Below, in pieces: positions 6,252 to 7,654 of a stretch of DNA of 7,654 nucleotides. The position numbers and the translations under genes are program-made. A model generated the notes under the pieces. It saw only the letters and a list, made by a program, of their open reading frames with translations. It was not told the origin of the DNA and did not search any database. How positions within the stretch are numbered: position 1 is the stretch's first letter; every line of letters starts with the position of its first letter. This DNA comes from JBJGXI01 sp045635475 (GTDB lineage Bacteria > Bacillota > Bacilli > Bacillales > Amphibacillaceae), in assembly GCF_045635475.1 (NCBI RefSeq), contig NZ_JBJGXI010000085.1:1-7654 (forward strand), given 5' to 3'.

Positions 6252-6280
6252 ATTGTAACAGTGTTAACTAAAAATTTCAA
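6252..6280 (-). promoter_or_regulatory. Sigma-A-like promoter reading toward the chitinase gene
   Basis: Read on the minus strand, TTGAAA (6280-6275) and TACAAT (6257-6252) are 17 bp apart, both 5 of 6 matches, with TGT before the -10 giving an extended -10. Transcription would start near 6245 and run left through the tiny leader ORF and into the chitinase gene, with a leader of about 290 nt. Confidence 0.55.
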
Positions 6281-6344
6281 TAATTTAAACGGAAAATAAA
6301 ATAATATTTTAAAGTGTTGTTGATTCATGAACGAATTCCTAACA

Positions 6345-6353
6345 TGATATAGT
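6345..6353 (+). promoter_or_regulatory. Possible second, extended -10 promoter for the CdaR-type gene
   Basis: TGATATAGT fits the extended -10 pattern TGN-TATAAT with one mismatch and lies about 90 nt before the TTG start. No acceptable -35 is found 16-18 bp upstream, so this is weaker than the promoter at 6186-6214. Confidence 0.3.
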
Positions 6354-6444
6354 ATAGCTATTAAGTTATAAATAAAAGAAATACACATTAGTTAGAATAC
6401 GAATGTGTAGGTTAGAAAAAAATAATTTAATGAGGTGTACATTC

Positions 6445-7575
6445 TTGAGACTTGTTCCGGAATTAGCTAAAAAAATTATTAATGAAGTTCGTACCGTGCT
6501 AACAGAGCACATCATCGTAGTAGATAGTGAAGGAATCATTATTGCATCCACAGATCAAAGTCGTGTCGGTACTACGCACGAAGGGGCAAAAAAAGTTTTC
6601 CAATCGAAGGAAAAGCTTTATATTACCCATCATATGTCAGTAAAACTACAGGGCGTAAAGCCAGGTATAAATTTACCTATTATCTTTGATAGTGAAGTAA
6701 TTGGTGTTATTGGAATTACTGGAAACCCGACCGAAATAGAACCATTTGCAGAAATTATTCGTAGAATGACCGAATTAATTATAAAAGAAGCGAATTATAT
6801 TGAAAAAAAAGAATGGGAAACAAGAGGGTTAGAGTCATTTGTTTACGAATGGGTTTATAGTAATGAAGTAGATGACATTTTTATAAATAGAGGAGCAATC
6901 TTAGGCATTACTGTAGATCTACCCTATCAATGTGTACTTTTTCAAATTAATAATCATTTACAAAAGGAAGAAATACAGCAAAATGAGAACTATATGAAGA
7001 TTTGGTTTGATACACATTTCCCGAAAGGTAGAGATGATATATTGATCCGATGGGGGCAGGCACAACTTCTTCTAGTTAAAAGCAGAAAGAATAATATAAC
7101 CGATTCATCGTTGGGGTATGAATTACAAAGATGGCAGAAAGAAATGAAGAAAAAATATCAAGTTGAAATAGCAATAGGGATAGGAAAAACTAATCAAGCA
7201 AAGACAATTTCTCAATCCTATAAGCAAGCTGAAAAGGCGCTGAAAGTGTCAGAGAAGAACCTTCAAGTCGTATTTTATGAATCATTATTATTAGCTATAA
7301 TTCTTGAAGAAGTTTCTGATACAACCAAGGATGAATATCATCATAGAGTTCTCTCATCTATCAAAGCAGATAACGAACTACTGAGAACATTGAAGACCTA
7401 CTTGGAGCATAATCAATCGCTCAAGTTAACAGCTGAAGCTCTTCATTGCCACATTAATACACTGCATTATCGACTTACTCAAATTAATAACTTAACAGGT
7501 ATTGATCCGAAGAGTTCAGAAGGGATTGCATTGTTTTATGTAGCTCTCTTTTTTAATTCGGGAAATACAGCTTAA
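6445..7575 (+). CDS. CdaR/PucR-family transcriptional regulator (sugar diacid recognition type)
   Basis: A cytoplasmic DNA-binding regulator. I choose the TTG at 6445 because GAGGTG (6432-6437) sits 7 nt before it and the resulting N-terminus (MRLVPELAKKIINEV) matches the family; ATGs at 6403 and 6430 are in frame but lack ribosome sites. The product is 376 residues, the usual size. Residues 2-135 form the sugar-diacid recognition domain, with the signature VDSEGIIIAS...GTTHEGA (26-48); about 140-270 is the GGDEF-like linker domain of PucR proteins, without a cyclase motif; about 312-370 is the PucR helix-turn-helix (LTAEALHCHINTLHYRL). Relatives respond to glucarate, glycerate or glycolate and activate linked catabolic genes. 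None is visible here; the only shared control region is with the divergent chitinase gene. It has its own terminator. Family is secure; effector and targets are unknown. Confidence 0.92.
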   Translation: MRLVPELAKKIINEVRTVLTEHIIVVDSEGIIIASTDQSRVGTTHEGAKKVFQSKEKLYITHHMSVKLQGVKPGINLPIIFDSEVIGVIGITGNPTEIEPFAEIIRRMTELIIKEANYIEKKEWETRGLESFVYEWVYSNEVDDIFINRGAILGITVDLPYQCVLFQINNHLQKEEIQQNENYMKIWFDTHFPKGRDDILIRWGQAQLLLVKSRKNNITDSSLGYELQRWQKEMKKKYQVEIAIGIGKTNQAKTISQSYKQAEKALKVSEKNLQVVFYESLLLAIILEEVSDTTKDEYHHRVLSSIKADNELLRTLKTYLEHNQSLKLTAEALHCHINTLHYRLTQINNLTGIDPKSSEGIALFYVALFFNSGNTA

Positions 7576-7579
7576 ATAG

Positions 7580-7613
7580 AAGACATGTGATAAATCAAAT
7601 CGCATGTCTTTTT
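7580..7613 (+). terminator. Rho-independent terminator after the CdaR-type gene
   Basis: AAGACATGTG (7580-7589) pairs with CGCATGTCTT (7601-7610) with one G-T pair and an 11-nt loop, running into TTTTT. It begins 5 nt after the stop codon, so the gene is probably monocistronic. The remaining 41 bases to the window end are AT-rich with nothing recognisable. Confidence 0.85.
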
Positions 7614-7654
7614 GATTTTTATGGATAATAATACAAATATATAATTATATATAA

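Noticed and set aside
6403..6444. N-terminal extension of the CdaR-type protein from ATG 6403 (or 6430)
   Set aside because: No ribosome site precedes either ATG, and the extra 14 residues do not fit the family N-terminus. The GAGGTG plus TTG at 6445 is a much better start.
1..7654. Insertion sequence, CRISPR array, tRNA or rRNA
   Set aside because: No transposase gene, terminal repeat pair with target duplication, regularly spaced repeats, or recognisable tRNA/rRNA sequence was seen on either strand.

Overview
The window is AT-rich and looks like a chromosomal segment from a low-GC Gram-positive bacterium of the Bacillaceae type. The support is strong AGGAGG-like ribosome sites, two TTG starts, a lipoprotein signal, a sortase-type cell-wall anchor, sigma-A-like promoters and hairpin-plus-T terminators. 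Genus cannot be fixed from the sequence alone; an Oceanobacillus/Virgibacillus/Gracilibacillus-like organism is a guess from overall feel.

Layout, left to right. (1) 32-967 (+): substrate-binding lipoprotein of a manganese-type metal ABC transporter, probably the last gene of an operon lying off the left edge, closed by a hairpin terminator. (2) 968-1446: no intact gene. It holds two short, apparently decayed, convergent coding remnants on either side of a shared bidirectional terminator, then small inverted repeats. (3) 1447-2699 (+): a palindromic GntR/NagR-type operator overlapping a promoter, then nagA (N-acetylglucosamine-6-phosphate deacetylase). (4) 2700-2972: a possible gene remnant and a strong hairpin between the converging nagA and chitinase genes. 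(5) 2973-5957 (-): a 994-residue secreted multidomain GH18 chitinase ending in an LPDTA sorting signal. (6) 5958-6444: a regulatory region with two face-to-face sigma-A-like promoters, a 10-bp inverted repeat whose arms touch both, and a tiny ORF with a near-perfect ribosome site in the chitinase leader. (7) 6445-7575 (+): a CdaR/PucR-family regulator with its own terminator.

How the genes fit together: the wall-anchored chitinase would cut chitin outside the cell. Imported and phosphorylated GlcNAc would be deacetylated by NagA inside. The operator before nagA points to control by a NagR-like repressor encoded elsewhere. The CdaR-like gene shares the regulatory region with the chitinase, so it is a candidate chitinase regulator, although its family normally senses sugar diacids or glycerate. 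The metal transporter gene appears unrelated. No mobile element, CRISPR array, tRNA or rRNA was seen. The parts most worth a second look are the overlapping promoter/operator region at 6186-6280, the leader ORF at 6125-6160 and the decayed fragments.
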